Below are positions 1 to 7,172 of a stretch of DNA of 22,611 nt, one piece after another. The position numbers and the translations under genes were made by a program. Location of the stretch: the NCBI RefSeq assembly GCF_002812125.1, contig NZ_NPDQ01000014.1, forward strand, positions 1 to 22,611, written 5' to 3'. Within the stretch, counting starts at the first letter, position 1, and each line of letters begins with the position of its first letter. This DNA comes from Leptospira brenneri (GTDB taxonomy: Bacteria > Spirochaetota > Leptospiria > Leptospirales > Leptospiraceae). The notes under the pieces were generated by a model. That model saw nothing but the letters and a program-made list of their open reading frames with translations, made no database searches and had not been told where the DNA came from.

Positions 1-64
1 TTCAATTATTAACATATCCTATAAAAAAGAGTTTTTAAAAAATTATTAGAAAAATAAAAACGGC
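1..64 (+). other. 3' tail of an upstream cassette
   Basis: AT-rich DNA before the first attC, with no gene visible. The bases just before the R'' box (AAAAACGGCGTATAAC) should be the 3' tag of a cassette that starts outside the window. By the rule seen in the other cassettes, that cassette should begin with a sequence close to GTTATACGCCATTTTT. Confidence 0.5.
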
Positions 65-228
65 GTATAACAGCGACTTAACGCTTCGCATCGGCACTTG
101 CGGCCTCGCTCGGTCTACGACACATTCCTCTCTGGAACTCCTCTTGCCGACGCAAGCCTCGTTCCAGTCCCTAACGTCCCTTCCGGGACTCAGGGTCGAG
201 GAACGTCGTTAAGTCTAGTTCGTTATGC
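65..228 (+). repeat. attC1
   Basis: A 164-bp integron recombination site. R'' is GTATAAC at 65-71, L'' is GACTTAACG, L' is CGTTAAGTC and R' is GTTATGC at 222-228. The inside holds short nested inverted repeats, including a GGAAC/GTTCC pair and a GGGAC/GTCCC pair. It closes the cassette that starts left of the window and opens cassette 1, whose 5' tag is GTTATGCGTAATTATT. Confidence 0.9.
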
Positions 229-406
229 GTAATTATTAAATTCAACGGTATTCATTAAATTAAATAATATTGTTTAATTTAGCTATAATCTAAAATTACA
301 GAAAGCTGTATTCTATCAAAAATAGTTTATTTAAATTTCTGTAATTTCTTGATAATTCAAAAAAGTAATTGCAATATTCTGATTATTTTCTTGTATACAA
401 AGCCTA

Positions 407-862
407 ATGCAAACTAATTTAATCTGTTTATTCCTAACTCTCAATTTGATTTCGGCATGTTCAAGTAGAAGTTTTATAGAGTATAGTAATCAAATTCCAA
501 ATCCACCATTGAAGCCTAACAATATTTCTTTTATGGCACACGATGACCCAAGGTTTCCCGGAAAAGAATTAGTGCTATTAACACTTTCAAAAGGTGTCAT
601 TGTATCGCGCCTTAATGATGAAAAATTACATTTGCTTTCCGGACGGTATATCGTCATTTTACCAGGAAAACATACTGCATATATCAACTATCACCTTATG
701 AACACACGCTCAAATTCAGAAAAAAAAATAGATTTCGAAGTTAAACCAAATCAAACTGCATTCATTTGTGCAAATAGAAATGAAAATGATTGGAATCCAA
801 ATGTTCGTATCGTAGATGGTCTATTCCCATTACTGGAAAATACATCCCCACCCTGCGAGTAA
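407..862 (+). CDS. Small lipoprotein, cassette 1
   Basis: A 151-residue predicted lipoprotein. The N-terminus is a short hydrophobic signal peptide with a lipobox-like LISAC, putting the lipidated Cys at residue 18, so it should be membrane anchored. The body has the pattern of a small beta-sandwich: a GRYIVILPGKHTAYINY stretch followed by FEVKPNQTAFICA, which resembles the PEGA/DUF2846-like segments of other spirochaete lipoproteins; this resemblance is weak. It is the only gene in cassette 1, between attC1 and attC2. A possible promoter (TTGCAA at 369, TATACA at 394) would put the transcript start at or next to the ATG. No specific function can be assigned. Confidence 0.7.
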   Translation: MQTNLICLFLTLNLISACSSRSFIEYSNQIPNPPLKPNNISFMAHDDPRFPGKELVLLTLSKGVIVSRLNDEKLHLLSGRYIVILPGKHTAYINYHLMNTRSNSEKKIDFEVKPNQTAFICANRNENDWNPNVRIVDGLFPLLENTSPPCE

Positions 863-900
863 CTAACAACTCAAAAATACAATTTAAATAAAAGGAAAAT

Positions 901-921
901 ATTGGGCCCAATAAGCCCAAT
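901..921 (+). terminator. Possible hairpin after the cassette 1 gene
   Basis: Perfect 7-bp inverted repeat ATTGGGC/GCCCAAT with a 7-nt loop, 39 bp after the stop codon. There is no T-run after it, so it may be an RNA 3' hairpin rather than a classical intrinsic terminator. Confidence 0.3.
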
Positions 922-999
922 TATGTACTTCGCAAATAATACTTTGGGTTTAATCACCTATTTTCTACCTAAAAAATTCAATAAGACAAAAATAACTTC

Positions 1000-1162
1000 G
1001 CATAACAGCGACTTAACGCTTCGCTTCGGGACTAGCCCTCGCTCGGTCTACGACACATTCCTCTCTGGAACTCCTCTTGCCTACGCAAGCCTCGTTCCAG
1101 TCCCTAACGTCCCTTTCAGGGACTCAGGGCCGAGGAACGTCGTTAAGTCTAATTCGTTATAC
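1000..1162 (+). repeat. attC2
   Basis: A 163-bp site with R'' GCATAAC (1000-1006), L'' GACTTAACG, L' CGTTAAGTC and R' GTTATAC (1156-1162). It closes cassette 1. The reverse complement of its upstream flank reads GTTATGCGAAGTTATT, matching the cassette 1 start except at positions 9 (T/A) and 11 (A/G). A reading frame crosses this site into the next lipoprotein gene; that extension is not considered coding. Confidence 0.9.
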
Positions 1163-1186
1163 GACATTGCTGAAAAAATATTCCCT

Positions 1187-1672
1187 ATGATAAAAAAATA
1201 TATAATCTTAACATTACTTTTTTTAAATTGTTCCACTATTCAAGTAAATCCACAAGACGATAACTATTCAAGTGTGGGATCAATTACAATGCTTGAAGGC
1301 AAACTAAATTACAATGGAAATCCTGAATATATTCCTAGAATGATAAAAAATTTGCCATCATCAACTGATACAATCATATATGACTATGCAATTTCATACG
1401 AGCCAACTGATCCGTCAGATTCTGTCGTTGCTTTGAACCCACTACTTACGTTTGGTTTTCCCATTGAAAATCATAAAGTTATTTTAAATGGTACCTTACT
1501 CTACAATAATGGAAATAGTTCTATTAAATCAAAAGTGATTGTTTCTCAATATCGAACACTTTACAATAACCCAAATTATTCCGAAATGAGAAGAATAGGT
1601 TTAAACAAATTGAGAACAAATATTGAAAGTCAATATCAAAATAGCCAAATTGACGATAAGAAGAAGCAATGA
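1187..1672 (+). CDS. Lipoprotein, first gene of cassette 2
   Basis: A 161-residue predicted lipoprotein. I chose the ATG at 1187 because it gives a normal signal peptide (two Lys, then a hydrophobic run) ending in LFLNC with Cys at residue 15. The same frame stays open leftward through attC2 to 902, but that part only translates the repeat. The mature part is rich in Asn and Ser with no domain I recognise. Its stop overlaps the start of the next gene (ATGA), so the two are translationally coupled and likely make a two-gene unit. No clear promoter is seen in the 24 bp between attC2 and the start. Confidence 0.65.
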   Translation: MIKKYIILTLLFLNCSTIQVNPQDDNYSSVGSITMLEGKLNYNGNPEYIPRMIKNLPSSTDTIIYDYAISYEPTDPSDSVVALNPLLTFGFPIENHKVILNGTLLYNNGNSSIKSKVIVSQYRTLYNNPNYSEMRRIGLNKLRTNIESQYQNSQIDDKKKQ

Positions 1673-2088
1673 AACCAGTTTCATTCATCATAACTTTCAT
1701 CCTGCTATTAAGCTGCAAAAGTATGCAACCGACTGGAAACAGATTTTCTCCAATTTTAAATATCGATAGCGATAAAGGATTAGTTTATATTTATAGACCG
1801 AAATTATCGACTGGAAAAGTAATATCCTATATAATTACGACTGATGGGAATAACTTAATAGAACTAAGCAACGGATCCTATAAACCATTCTTTTTCAATC
1901 CAGGAGAAGTTACTTTTGAAGCAGAAACTATGGGTACTGCTTCAATAACTATGGATATTAAAAAAGGTGAGGTTTACTTTCTGAAAGGTAATGTTGTCGT
2001 AGGTCCTTTAATCGGTAAGCCATTTTTAACTTTAGTTCCGAATGAAATCGGAGAAAAAGAAATTAGCGAGTGCATTTTAAAAAACTAA
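1669..2088 (+). CDS. DUF2846-like lipoprotein, second gene of cassette 2
   Basis: A 139-residue predicted lipoprotein with signal peptide and lipobox LLLSC (Cys16). The mature domain starts with GLVYIYRP, followed by YKPFFFNPGEVTFEAET and GEVYFLKGNVV, the spacing seen in DUF2846-type lipoproteins: a YIYRP strand, a PG turn, then a strand before a final Y/F-rich stretch. The molecular role of this family is not known to me. The ATG overlaps the stop of the preceding lipoprotein gene by one base-frame (ATGA). attC3 begins 15 bp after the stop. It shares the general lipoprotein theme of cassettes 1, 6 and 18. Confidence 0.7.
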   Translation: MKPVSFIITFILLLSCKSMQPTGNRFSPILNIDSDKGLVYIYRPKLSTGKVISYIITTDGNNLIELSNGSYKPFFFNPGEVTFEAETMGTASITMDIKKGEVYFLKGNVVVGPLIGKPFLTLVPNEIGEKEISECILKN

Positions 2089-2103
2089 AAAATCAGCAAC
2101 GTC

Positions 2104-2230
2104 GTATAACAGCGTCTTAACGCTTCACTTCGGGACGAGCCCTCGTTCGGCCTTCGGCAAATTTCCCGCTAATCCTAACACCTCTGCGAGGCTCAGGGCG
2201 GGAAACTTCGTCAAGACTAGTTCGTTATAC
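2104..2230 (+). repeat. attC3, short divergent form
   Basis: A 127-bp site with standard boxes R'' GTATAAC (2104-2110) and R' GTTATAC (2224-2230), but a different middle in which TTTCCCGC pairs with GCGGGAAA. L'' is GTCTTAACG and L' is CGTCAAGAC, so the change from GACTT to GTCTT is matched by a compensating AAGAC. The upstream flank complements the cassette 2 start over GTTATACGAC-T-TTGCTGA with the usual position 11 exception. Confidence 0.85.
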
Positions 2231-2295
2231 GACAGTCAGCAAATATTTGACTCTAGAGAGAAATAAAGCAAAAGGAAAATCTAGAAAATTAGGAC

Positions 2296-2334
2296 TTGAC
2301 AAACCGCGAACATATATACTAAATTATATATATG
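2296..2334 (+). promoter_or_regulatory. vapBC promoter and operator, cassette 3
   Basis: A -35 TTGACA at 2296 with an AT-rich -10 (TAAATT at 2320). An inverted repeat, CATATATA at 2311-2318 and TATATATG at 2327-2334, covers the -10 and the start codon, as expected for self-repression by a VapBC complex. The ATG lies 36 nt after the first base of the -35 box, so the mRNA should have almost no leader. Confidence 0.6.
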
Positions 2335-2562
2335 AACCGAGCAAAATTATTTAAAAACGGAGATAGTCAGGCTGTTAGACTTCCAAAAGAATTTCGATTC
2401 AAGGGAAAAGAAGTCTATATCAGAAAAGACGGAAACTGTGTCATAATATCTCCTATTGATGATGCCGTTGATAGACTTTGGAAATCACTAAATGACTTTT
2501 CCGATAATTTTATTATCGAAAGAAATCAACCGAACACTTATGATAAGCGAAATTCGATATGA
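2332..2562 (+). CDS. vapB: VapB-type antitoxin (AbrB/MazE fold)
   Basis: A 76-residue antitoxin of the SpoVT-AbrB/MazE fold. The stretch [15 protein letters not shown] near residues 9-23 is the classic DNA-binding swapped-hairpin motif of VapB, and GNCVIISP closes the domain near residue 40. The C-terminal part is the likely toxin-binding tail. It should neutralise the downstream VapC and, with it, repress the promoter through the palindrome that overlaps the start codon. It overlaps vapC by 4 nt (ATGA). There is no ribosome binding site, in keeping with a leaderless message. Family assignment is firm; the regulatory details are inferred. Confidence 0.92.
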   Translation: MNRAKLFKNGDSQAVRLPKEFRFKGKEVYIRKDGNCVIISPIDDAVDRLWKSLNDFSDNFIIERNQPNTYDKRNSI

Positions 2563-2963
2563 ATCAGTATTTGTTAGATACAAATATTTGCATTTACATC
2601 ATTAATCAAAAACCAGAAATCGTTTATCAAAAATTCAAAAAAGTAAGTCTCGATAACATTTTCATCTCAGCAATTACTGAGTTCGAGCTCAAATACGGTG
2701 TTGAAAAGAGTCAAAAATCAGAACAAAACAAAAAAATCCTTAATGAATTTTTAGGATTTCTTAACATTATTCCCTTCGACTCAGAAGCAGCTGCTCTAGC
2801 TGGATCAATCAGAACAAGATTAGAAAAAAAGGGTGAGGTAATTGGTCCCTATGACTTACTCATAGCTTCACAAGCTATCGCAAATGATATAATACTAGTT
2901 ACCAATAATGAAAAAGAATTCAAGAGAATTAAAGAACTGAAAATAGAAAACTGGATTAACTAG
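2559..2963 (+). CDS. vapC: VapC toxin, PIN-domain ribonuclease
   Basis: A 134-residue PIN-domain toxin. The acidic metal-binding residues are in place: Asp7 in YLLDTN, Glu43 in EFELKYG, Asp99 in GPYDLLIA, and the [10 protein letters not shown] segment (Asn116, Glu118) near the C-terminus. VapC enzymes are Mg-dependent RNases that usually cut tRNA or rRNA and stop translation; the exact target here cannot be read from sequence. It is translated from a start overlapping the vapB stop. The cassette ends 13 bp after the stop at attC4, so the cassette holds only this TA pair. Confidence 0.93.
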   Translation: MNQYLLDTNICIYIINQKPEIVYQKFKKVSLDNIFISAITEFELKYGVEKSQKSEQNKKILNEFLGFLNIIPFDSEAAALAGSIRTRLEKKGEVIGPYDLLIASQAIANDIILVTNNEKEFKRIKELKIENWIN

Positions 2964-2976
2964 AATGCTGACCGTC

Positions 2977-3141
2977 GTATAACAACGACTTAACGCTTCG
3001 CTGTGGGACTTACGCCCTCGCTCGGTCTACGACACATTCCTCTCTGGAACTTCTCTTGCCTCTGCAAGCGTCGTTCCAGTCCCTAACGTCCCCTTCAGGG
3101 ACTCAGGGTCGAGGAACGTCGTTAAGTCTAGTTCGTTATAC
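2977..3141 (+). repeat. attC4
   Basis: A 165-bp site with R'' GTATAAC (2977-2983) and R' GTTATAC (3135-3141); L boxes are standard. The upstream flank complements the start of cassette 3 as GTTATACGAC-x-GTCAGCA, with A in the 5' copy and G in the complement of the 3' copy at position 11. Confidence 0.9.
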
Positions 3142-3155
3142 GCCATTTTAATAAA

Positions 3156-4102
3156 ATGATCGGAAAAAAATACGAAAATCAAGTCTACCAATATTTCAAA
3201 AGCAGATTTCCCAATTCAAAAATAGAACAAAATATCTTTTAATCGGACATCTTTCTAAAACAAAAAGAGAAATTGATCTTCTGATAGAGGAGACTGTTGT
3301 CGGTTACAAAATACGAATCGTAATCGAATGTAAAAACTGGAAAAAACCACTTGATGTCGCAGATGTCGAGCAATTTGTTCAAAAACTCAATGACCTTAGG
3401 ATATATAAAGGAGTAATAATTGCCAAGTCAGGATTTACTAAAGCTGCAAAGGAATACGTGAAAAATACCGGCGATATAAACTTACATGTATTAAAATTTG
3501 ATGAACTCAAAAGATACCAAGGCTTCTTTGCATTTGCTTATAGAGGAATTTATGGTGCTATTATTACTCCGCCAAATGGATGGGCTACCGACGCAGAAGT
3601 AACCGAAGAAATGATCTTAAATGGCGGCTTGTGTTTAATGTATCCAATGGAATTGGATGCTCAAGAATCGTTTAAACAAAGAAATTTCATATACTTAGAT
3701 ATACCGGAATTGGATGAAATTGAAACCAAAGAGGATTTACTTGATATTTTTTTAAAACATCAAGAAGATAATATAAAAAAACATGACACTAATGCACATA
3801 TAGCATACAAAAAAGAAAATAGCAATGCAGGAGATTTCACTATTCGTATAACAAAATATCCACTAGCTAACTACACAGAAACAGCAGGCATTCTAAAAAA
3901 CGGAACTATGGTAGTAGCAGTTTATGGAATTCATAAAAACAATGAATATGAGGAATATTATAATCATATTAAATTTATATTTGACCAAATTACTCTAATA
4001 ACTTTATACGGATCAGATAGAAAAAATTCACATAAAGATTGGTCTCTATTGCTAAATAGAACGAGTAAAAATGCGAATTTAAAAACATTCTATCACAATT
4101 AA
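3156..4102 (+). pseudogene. Mrr-like restriction endonuclease, frameshifted
   Basis: Two frames together encode a protein of about 315 residues. Frame one runs from ATG 3156 (MIGKKYENQVYQYFKSRF...) to a TAA at 3240. The other frame then continues without a break from 3239 to 4102. Adding one T to the TTTT run at 3237-3240 joins them as KIEQNIF-LIGHLSKTKREID. The joined N-terminal domain has the PD-(D/E)XK pattern of Mrr-type restriction nucleases: Asp41 in REID, then Glu58-Cys-Lys60 in IVIECKNW. The C-terminal 200 residues are unrecognised. It is the only gene of cassette 4 and may have been a defence cassette. Either it is a recent pseudogene, or the missing T is a homopolymer sequencing error, or a frameshift is used. 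Translation from GTG 3458 alone would lack the catalytic domain. Confidence 0.75.
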
Positions 4103-4108
4103 AACGGC

Positions 4109-4271
4109 GTATAACAGCGACTTAACGCTTCGCTTCGGGACTAGCCCTCGCTCGGCCTGCGACACATTCCTCTCTGGAACTCCTCTTGCCTCCGCAAGCG
4201 TCGTTCCAGTCCCTAACGTCCCTTTCAGGGACTCAGGGCCGAGGAACGTCGTTAAGTCTAGTTCGTTATCT
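4109..4271 (+). repeat. attC5
   Basis: A 163-bp site with R'' GTATAAC (4109-4115) and an unusual R' GTTATCT (4265-4271). The R' variant belongs to the following cassette 5 and is matched by the R'' AGATAAC at the far end of that cassette. The upstream flank complements the cassette 4 start as GTTATACGCC-x-TTTTAAT. Confidence 0.9.
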
Positions 4272-4313
4272 GCAATTGGGTTAAATCTAAACCAAAGCAC
4301 TTAAATAAAAAAC

Positions 4314-4349
4314 TTGACTACTATATCTGTGGTAGAGATATAGTAGATG
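4314..4349 (+). promoter_or_regulatory. higBA promoter and operator, cassette 5
   Basis: A -35 TTGACT at 4314. A perfect 11-bp inverted repeat, CTACTATATCT (4318-4328) and AGATATAGTAG (4336-4346), fills the space down to the start and contains the -10 (TATA at 4339-4342). The GTG start is 35 nt from the first base of the -35 box, placing +1 on the start codon. Confidence 0.65.
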
Positions 4350-4630
4350 TGATTCTTTCTTTTGGAGATAAAGAAACGGAAAAGATATTTAACCAAATCT
4401 TTTCAAAAAGGATTCCACCGGAAATTCAAAGGAAAGCTCTTACTAAGCTAATTTTAATAGATAACGCAGAGAAAGAGGATGATTTGAAATCTCCTCCTTC
4501 TAACAGATTAGAAAGCTTAAAAGGCGATCTAAACGGTTTTTATTCTATTAGAATCAATGATCAGTGGCGTATCATTTTTACATTTGATCAAGGAAACTGT
4601 AATCAAGTATCTATTATTGATTATCATTAA
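4349..4630 (+). CDS. higB: HigB-type toxin (RelE superfamily), toxin first
   Basis: A 93-residue RelE/HigB-fold mRNA interferase of the plasmid-maintenance killer protein type. The pattern LKSPPSNRLESLKGDLNGFYSIRINDQWRI followed by V..IDYH at the end is characteristic. Such toxins cut mRNA on the ribosome. The start is GTG at 4349, because the ATG two bases earlier runs straight into TGA; the paralogue at 13978 uses the same GTG-ATT-CT start. There is no ribosome binding site and the promoter predicts a leaderless message. The antitoxin gene follows 16 bp after the stop. Confidence 0.9.
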   Translation: MILSFGDKETEKIFNQIFSKRIPPEIQRKALTKLILIDNAEKEDDLKSPPSNRLESLKGDLNGFYSIRINDQWRIIFTFDQGNCNQVSIIDYH

Positions 4631-4646
4631 AGGATTATAATAAACT

Positions 4647-4949
4647 ATGAAAAATAACAGAATCCCGACTCCAACTGTCGCTGAAATTTTGAAAGAAGAA
4701 TTCCTTGAACCTATGCAAATTACTCCTTATAAATTATCTAAGGAACTTCACGTATCTACTTCAACTATTTTAGACATATTGCATGGGAAGAGAAAAATAA
4801 CTGTAGATATGTCATTAAGATTATCAAAGTTTTTTGGTATGTCTGAAAAATTTTGGATAAACTTGCAAACCGATCTTGATATTAGAGAGAAAAAAGAAAA
4901 ATTAAAGAGTAAATTAGATTCGATAAAAACTCTTAAACTTTCCGCTTAG
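4647..4949 (+). CDS. higA: HigA-type antitoxin, XRE family
   Basis: A 100-residue HTH antitoxin. It opens with the HigA pattern (PTPTVAEILKEEFLEPMQITPYKLSKEL), followed by the recognition helix region VSTSTILDILHGKRKITVDMSLRLSKFF and the family ending SEKFWINLQTDLDI. It should bind HigB, cancel its RNase activity and repress the operon through the long palindrome upstream of higB. A purine-rich AAAGGAT lies 10-16 nt before the ATG. The stop is 18 bp before attC6. The gene order, toxin then antitoxin, is typical of higBA. Confidence 0.9.
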   Translation: MKNNRIPTPTVAEILKEEFLEPMQITPYKLSKELHVSTSTILDILHGKRKITVDMSLRLSKFFGMSEKFWINLQTDLDIREKKEKLKSKLDSIKTLKLSA

Positions 4950-4966
4950 CTACCAAACCCAACTGC

Positions 4967-5131
4967 AGATAACAGCGACTTAACGCTTCGTTTCGGGACT
5001 TGCGCCCTCACTCGGTCTGCGACACATTCCCCTCTGGAACTTCTCTTGCCTCCGCAAGCGTCGTTCCAGTCCCTAACGTCCCTTCCAGGGACTCAGGGCC
5101 GGGGAACGTCGTTAAGTCTAGTTCGTTATGC
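4967..5131 (+). repeat. attC6
   Basis: A 165-bp site with R'' AGATAAC (4967-4973), the exact complement of the GTTATCT that opens the same cassette, and R' GTTATGC (5125-5131). The flank extends the match: cassette start GTTATCTGCAATTGGG, complement of the end GTTATCTGCAGTTGGG. The body between the R boxes is identical, base for base as read, to attC9. Confidence 0.92.
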
Positions 5132-5152
5132 GTAATGGCTAAAATTTATAAT

Positions 5153-5479
5153 ATGATTACAAAAATCCAAATTCTGTACATTATCTTTAAAAGATCTTAT
5201 TTTTTTCTCCTTTTCACTCTAGTTTTAATTCCTAATTGCATTAAGACTGAAAAAGAAGCTTGTTTTCACGATATTCAAAGAGAAGACGGACCAACAACTT
5301 ACGAATGCCTTATTCTCTCTTTATATTTTCAAAATACATTAAACGACCCGAGTATTTCAGAAAGCCAAAAAGAAAATTTTATACATCAACAAACCTTAAT
5401 TCGTCCATTATGCGACACATATCTTCAATCAGAAAAATGCAAAGCCAAGTCAAATTCCAAATTTACAATTAGATCATAG
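5153..5479 (+). CDS. Small lipoprotein, first gene of cassette 6
   Basis: A 108-residue predicted lipoprotein from ATG 5153. An in-frame ATG at 5135 lies inside the cassette tag and would add six residues. The N-terminus is long and hydrophobic, ending in a lipobox-like LIPNC with Cys29. The mature part is short and contains four more Cys (ACFHD, YECLI, PLCDT, EKCKA), so disulfides are possible. I do not recognise the family. The frame stays open upstream through attC6 but that is repeat sequence. It is followed by a second, similar-sized Cys-containing lipoprotein, so the pair may be related. Confidence 0.6.
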   Translation: MITKIQILYIIFKRSYFFLLFTLVLIPNCIKTEKEACFHDIQREDGPTTYECLILSLYFQNTLNDPSISESQKENFIHQQTLIRPLCDTYLQSEKCKAKSNSKFTIRS

Positions 5480-5544
5480 CTTGCTACACTAGAATTAATA
5501 AACAAACTTAAAAATTAGAATGCACATTTTTTTCCATACAAGCA

Positions 5545-5814
5545 ATGGACATTGATAAATATTTACTAAGCTATATTTCTATATTTTTATTTCTTAGCTG
5601 CGATATTGAAATTACAGAAAAAGAAAATAAGAAAAGATGTGATCAGCAATTTATTCTTAACTTAATAGCTACTGAATCGGGTCAAAATTCCGAAGAACAA
5701 AAGAGAGAAAATACAGAATTTAACTCTGCCATATATGCTTACTGCTTAACTGGGCCAAAACCTTTCGGCGGTACAATACAAGATACTATTAAAGCAATTA
5801 AACCTTCGTTATAA
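5545..5814 (+). CDS. Small lipoprotein, second gene of cassette 6
   Basis: An 89-residue predicted lipoprotein with lipobox-like LFLSC (Cys19) and further Cys residues in KKRCDQQ and YAYCLTG. It shares with the preceding gene a short, charged, Cys-containing mature part in which a region of about 60 residues ends with a Cys near Y/C-L; they may be diverged relatives. No ribosome binding site stands out. The stop codon lies immediately before the original cassette 3' tag (TAGCCACTACGCATAAC, 5816-5832). Function unknown. Confidence 0.6.
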   Translation: MDIDKYLLSYISIFLFLSCDIEITEKENKKRCDQQFILNLIATESGQNSEEQKRENTEFNSAIYAYCLTGPKPFGGTIQDTIKAIKPSL

Positions 5815-5815
5815 T

Positions 5816-5833
5816 TAGCCACTACGCATAACA
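5816..5833 (+). repeat. Lone R'' box and 18-bp direct repeat, copy 1
   Basis: TAGCCACTACGCATAACA occurs here and again at 6272-6289, 456 bp apart. Here the R'' box GCATAAC (5826-5832) is followed by AT-rich DNA, not by an attC body. The sequence complements the cassette 6 start (GTTATGCGTAATGGCT) with the usual position 11 exception, so it looks like the former end of cassette 6. Confidence 0.75.
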
Positions 5834-5951
5834 AATCAAGAAATTGATAGAAAAAGTAAAAAATCAAATATCTTCGATTCGAACATTACCTCTAGTAACA
5901 TATAACTGATAGTTTCACATAACTTTTTAAAGAAAAATTTGGAAAAATATA

Positions 5952-5980
5952 TTGACAACTATACATCCGTATTGTACAAG
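5952..5980 (+). promoter_or_regulatory. Promoter of the DUF2188 gene
   Basis: TTGACA at 5952-5957, 17-bp spacer, TACAAG at 5975-5980. Unlike the TA promoters it leaves a leader of about 25 nt with a ribosome binding site (CGGAGAAA) before the ATG at 6011. Confidence 0.5.
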
Positions 5981-6010
5981 TAGAGACATAATACTTTTCG
6001 GAGAAACACA

Positions 6011-6238
6011 ATGTCAAAGAAAACTCATCATGTTGTCCCCGCACAAAACGGTGGATGGAATGTTAAAAAAGGCGGTGGAGAAAGAGCCATCTTGCATACC
6101 GAAACAAAAAAAGAAGCTATCGATAAGGGAAGAGAAATTAGCAAAAACCAACAATCCGAATTCTATATTCACAACTTGAATGGTCAAATTTCCCAGAAAG
6201 ATAGTCATGGAAGTGATAAATACCCTCCCAAGGGATAA
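6011..6238 (+). CDS. DUF2188 protein
   Basis: A 75-residue protein covering the whole DUF2188 family length. Recognisable landmarks are HHVVPAQNGGWNVKKGG at the N-terminus, RAILHTETKKEAIDKGREI in the middle, SEFYIHNLNGQIS, and the terminal KDSHGSDKYPPKG. DUF2188 proteins are small beta-alpha-beta proteins of unknown role, widespread on mobile DNA. It has its own promoter and a clear ribosome binding site. It sits in a segment flanked by the 18-bp direct repeats, between the lone R'' box and attC7, so it probably joined cassette 6 after the lipoprotein genes. Confidence 0.88.
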   Translation: MSKKTHHVVPAQNGGWNVKKGGGERAILHTETKKEAIDKGREISKNQQSEFYIHNLNGQISQKDSHGSDKYPPKG

Positions 6239-6271
6239 ACATCCGAAACTAAGCTATTCTATTACATACCA

Positions 6272-6289
6272 TAGCCACTACGCATAACA
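6272..6289 (+). repeat. 18-bp direct repeat, copy 2, entering attC7
   Basis: Second copy of TAGCCACTACGCATAACA. Here the R'' box continues into a full attC. It carries the same cassette 6 3' tag as copy 1 at 5816-5833. Confidence 0.8.
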
Positions 6290-6444
6290 GCGACTTAACG
6301 CTTCGCTTCGGGACTAGCCCTCGCTCGGTCTGCGACACATTCCTCTCTGGAACTTCTCTTGCCTCCGCAAGCGGCGTTCCAGTCCCTAACGTCCCTTCCA
6401 GGGACTCAGGGCCGAGGAACGTCGTTAAGTCTAGTTCGTTATAC
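6282..6444 (+). repeat. attC7
   Basis: A 163-bp site with R'' GCATAAC (6282-6288), standard L boxes and R' GTTATAC (6438-6444). It is the present end of cassette 6 and the start of the brnTA cassette 7. Confidence 0.9.
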
Positions 6445-6511
6445 GCAAGCCAGAAAAATATATTCTGAGGATAGAAAACTAAAAGTATAAACTCAAAAAT
6501 ACAGTCAAATA

Positions 6512-6552
6512 TATGTATTGACATACATACAAATATATTTATAATAAACATG
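6512..6552 (+). promoter_or_regulatory. brnTA promoter and operator, cassette 7
   Basis: TTGACA at 6518-6523, 16-bp spacer, perfect TATAAT at 6540-6545, and the GTG start exactly 12 nt after the first T of the -10. The inverted repeat TATGTAT (6512-6518) and ATACATA (6523-6529) straddles the -35 box and is a good operator candidate. Confidence 0.7.
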
Positions 6553-6833
6553 TGGAATTTGAATGGGATTCTAAGAAAAATCAAGATAATCTAGAGAAAC
6601 ACGGTGTTGACTTCTATTCTGCCCAACTCGCTTTTCTTGATAAAAATAGGATTATTTCAAAAGATATTTTGCATTCTACTGAGTCGGAAGAACGATTCTT
6701 TTGTTTTGGTTTAATTCCTGAAGGTATTATTACCGTTCGTTTTACTATAAGAGGAAAAAATATTAGAATCTACGGTGCTGGGTTCTGGAGAGAGGGAAAA
6801 AAACTTTATGAAAAGCAAACTAAATTATACTAA
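6552..6833 (+). CDS. brnT: BrnT-family toxin
   Basis: A 93-residue BrnT toxin, a RelE-fold ribonuclease that blocks translation. The N-terminal EFEWDSKKNQDNLEKHGVDF is the family signature, followed by the AFLDKNRII strand and the C-terminal RIYGAGFWREGKKLYEK, where the catalytic basic residues of the family lie. The start is GTG at 6552, placed at the predicted transcript start. The antitoxin gene begins inside the last codons of this gene, which is usual for brnTA. Assignment is firm. Confidence 0.92.
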   Translation: MEFEWDSKKNQDNLEKHGVDFYSAQLAFLDKNRIISKDILHSTESEERFFCFGLIPEGIITVRFTIRGKNIRIYGAGFWREGKKLYEKQTKLY

Positions 6834-7062
6834 AACCCCTAATGATGTTGCGAAAGCCATCAATTCTTCGATAGTTATTAATGACTTCTTACCTCCACCT
6901 GATAAGTTAATTACGAAAGAAGATAACTCAAAAGTCACCATATTATTAAGTAAAAAGAGCATTAATTTTTTCAAAGCTCAATCTAAAAAATCAGGTGTTC
7001 CATACCAATCTATGATCAAAAAAGTTTTAGATTTATATGCCGATAGATTTGCTCACAAATAA
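6808..7062 (+). CDS. brnA: BrnA-family antitoxin
   Basis: An 84-residue antitoxin. I chose ATG 6808, which overlaps brnT by 26 nt; an upstream in-frame start at 6775 would only add residues from brnT sequence. The C-terminal half (KVTILLSKKSINFFKAQSKKSGVPYQSMIKKVLDLYADR) is the ribbon-helix-helix DNA-binding domain of BrnA, with the V-T-I-L-L strand that reads the operator. It should form a BrnT2-BrnA2 complex that represses the palindromic promoter. Cassette 7 then ends at attC8 after about 110 bp without a gene. Confidence 0.88.
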   Translation: MKSKLNYTKTPNDVAKAINSSIVINDFLPPPDKLITKEDNSKVTILLSKKSINFFKAQSKKSGVPYQSMIKKVLDLYADRFAHK

Positions 7063-7172
7063 GATTAAGCATCAATCTTAATAAGTAATATGCAGTTATT
7101 CCCAAGTTGCTAATTATTAAAATCTAAGAATTCTAGCAATAACGAATATGTTCTGTAGTCATTCTGGCCAGC

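Noticed and set aside
901..921. Strong intrinsic terminator after the first lipoprotein
   Set aside because: The hairpin is clear but there is no T-run, so I list it only as a low-confidence hairpin.
902..1186. Long N-terminal extension of the cassette 2 lipoprotein through attC2
   Set aside because: It translates the attC repeat in an open frame and would bury the signal peptide; ATG 1187 gives a normal lipoprotein start.
4079..4300. Minus-strand reading frames across attC sites, also at 6249-6584, 7133-7663, 13580-13830 and 14574-14792
   Set aside because: They share one peptide pattern (NELDLTTFLGPES) because the attC body has an open minus frame; they have no independent support.
5000..5134. 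Coding frame through attC6 into the cassette 6 lipoprotein
   Set aside because: Same reason: the peptide is the translated repeat, seen again at 7206-7391 and 14590-14784 in attC8 and attC16.
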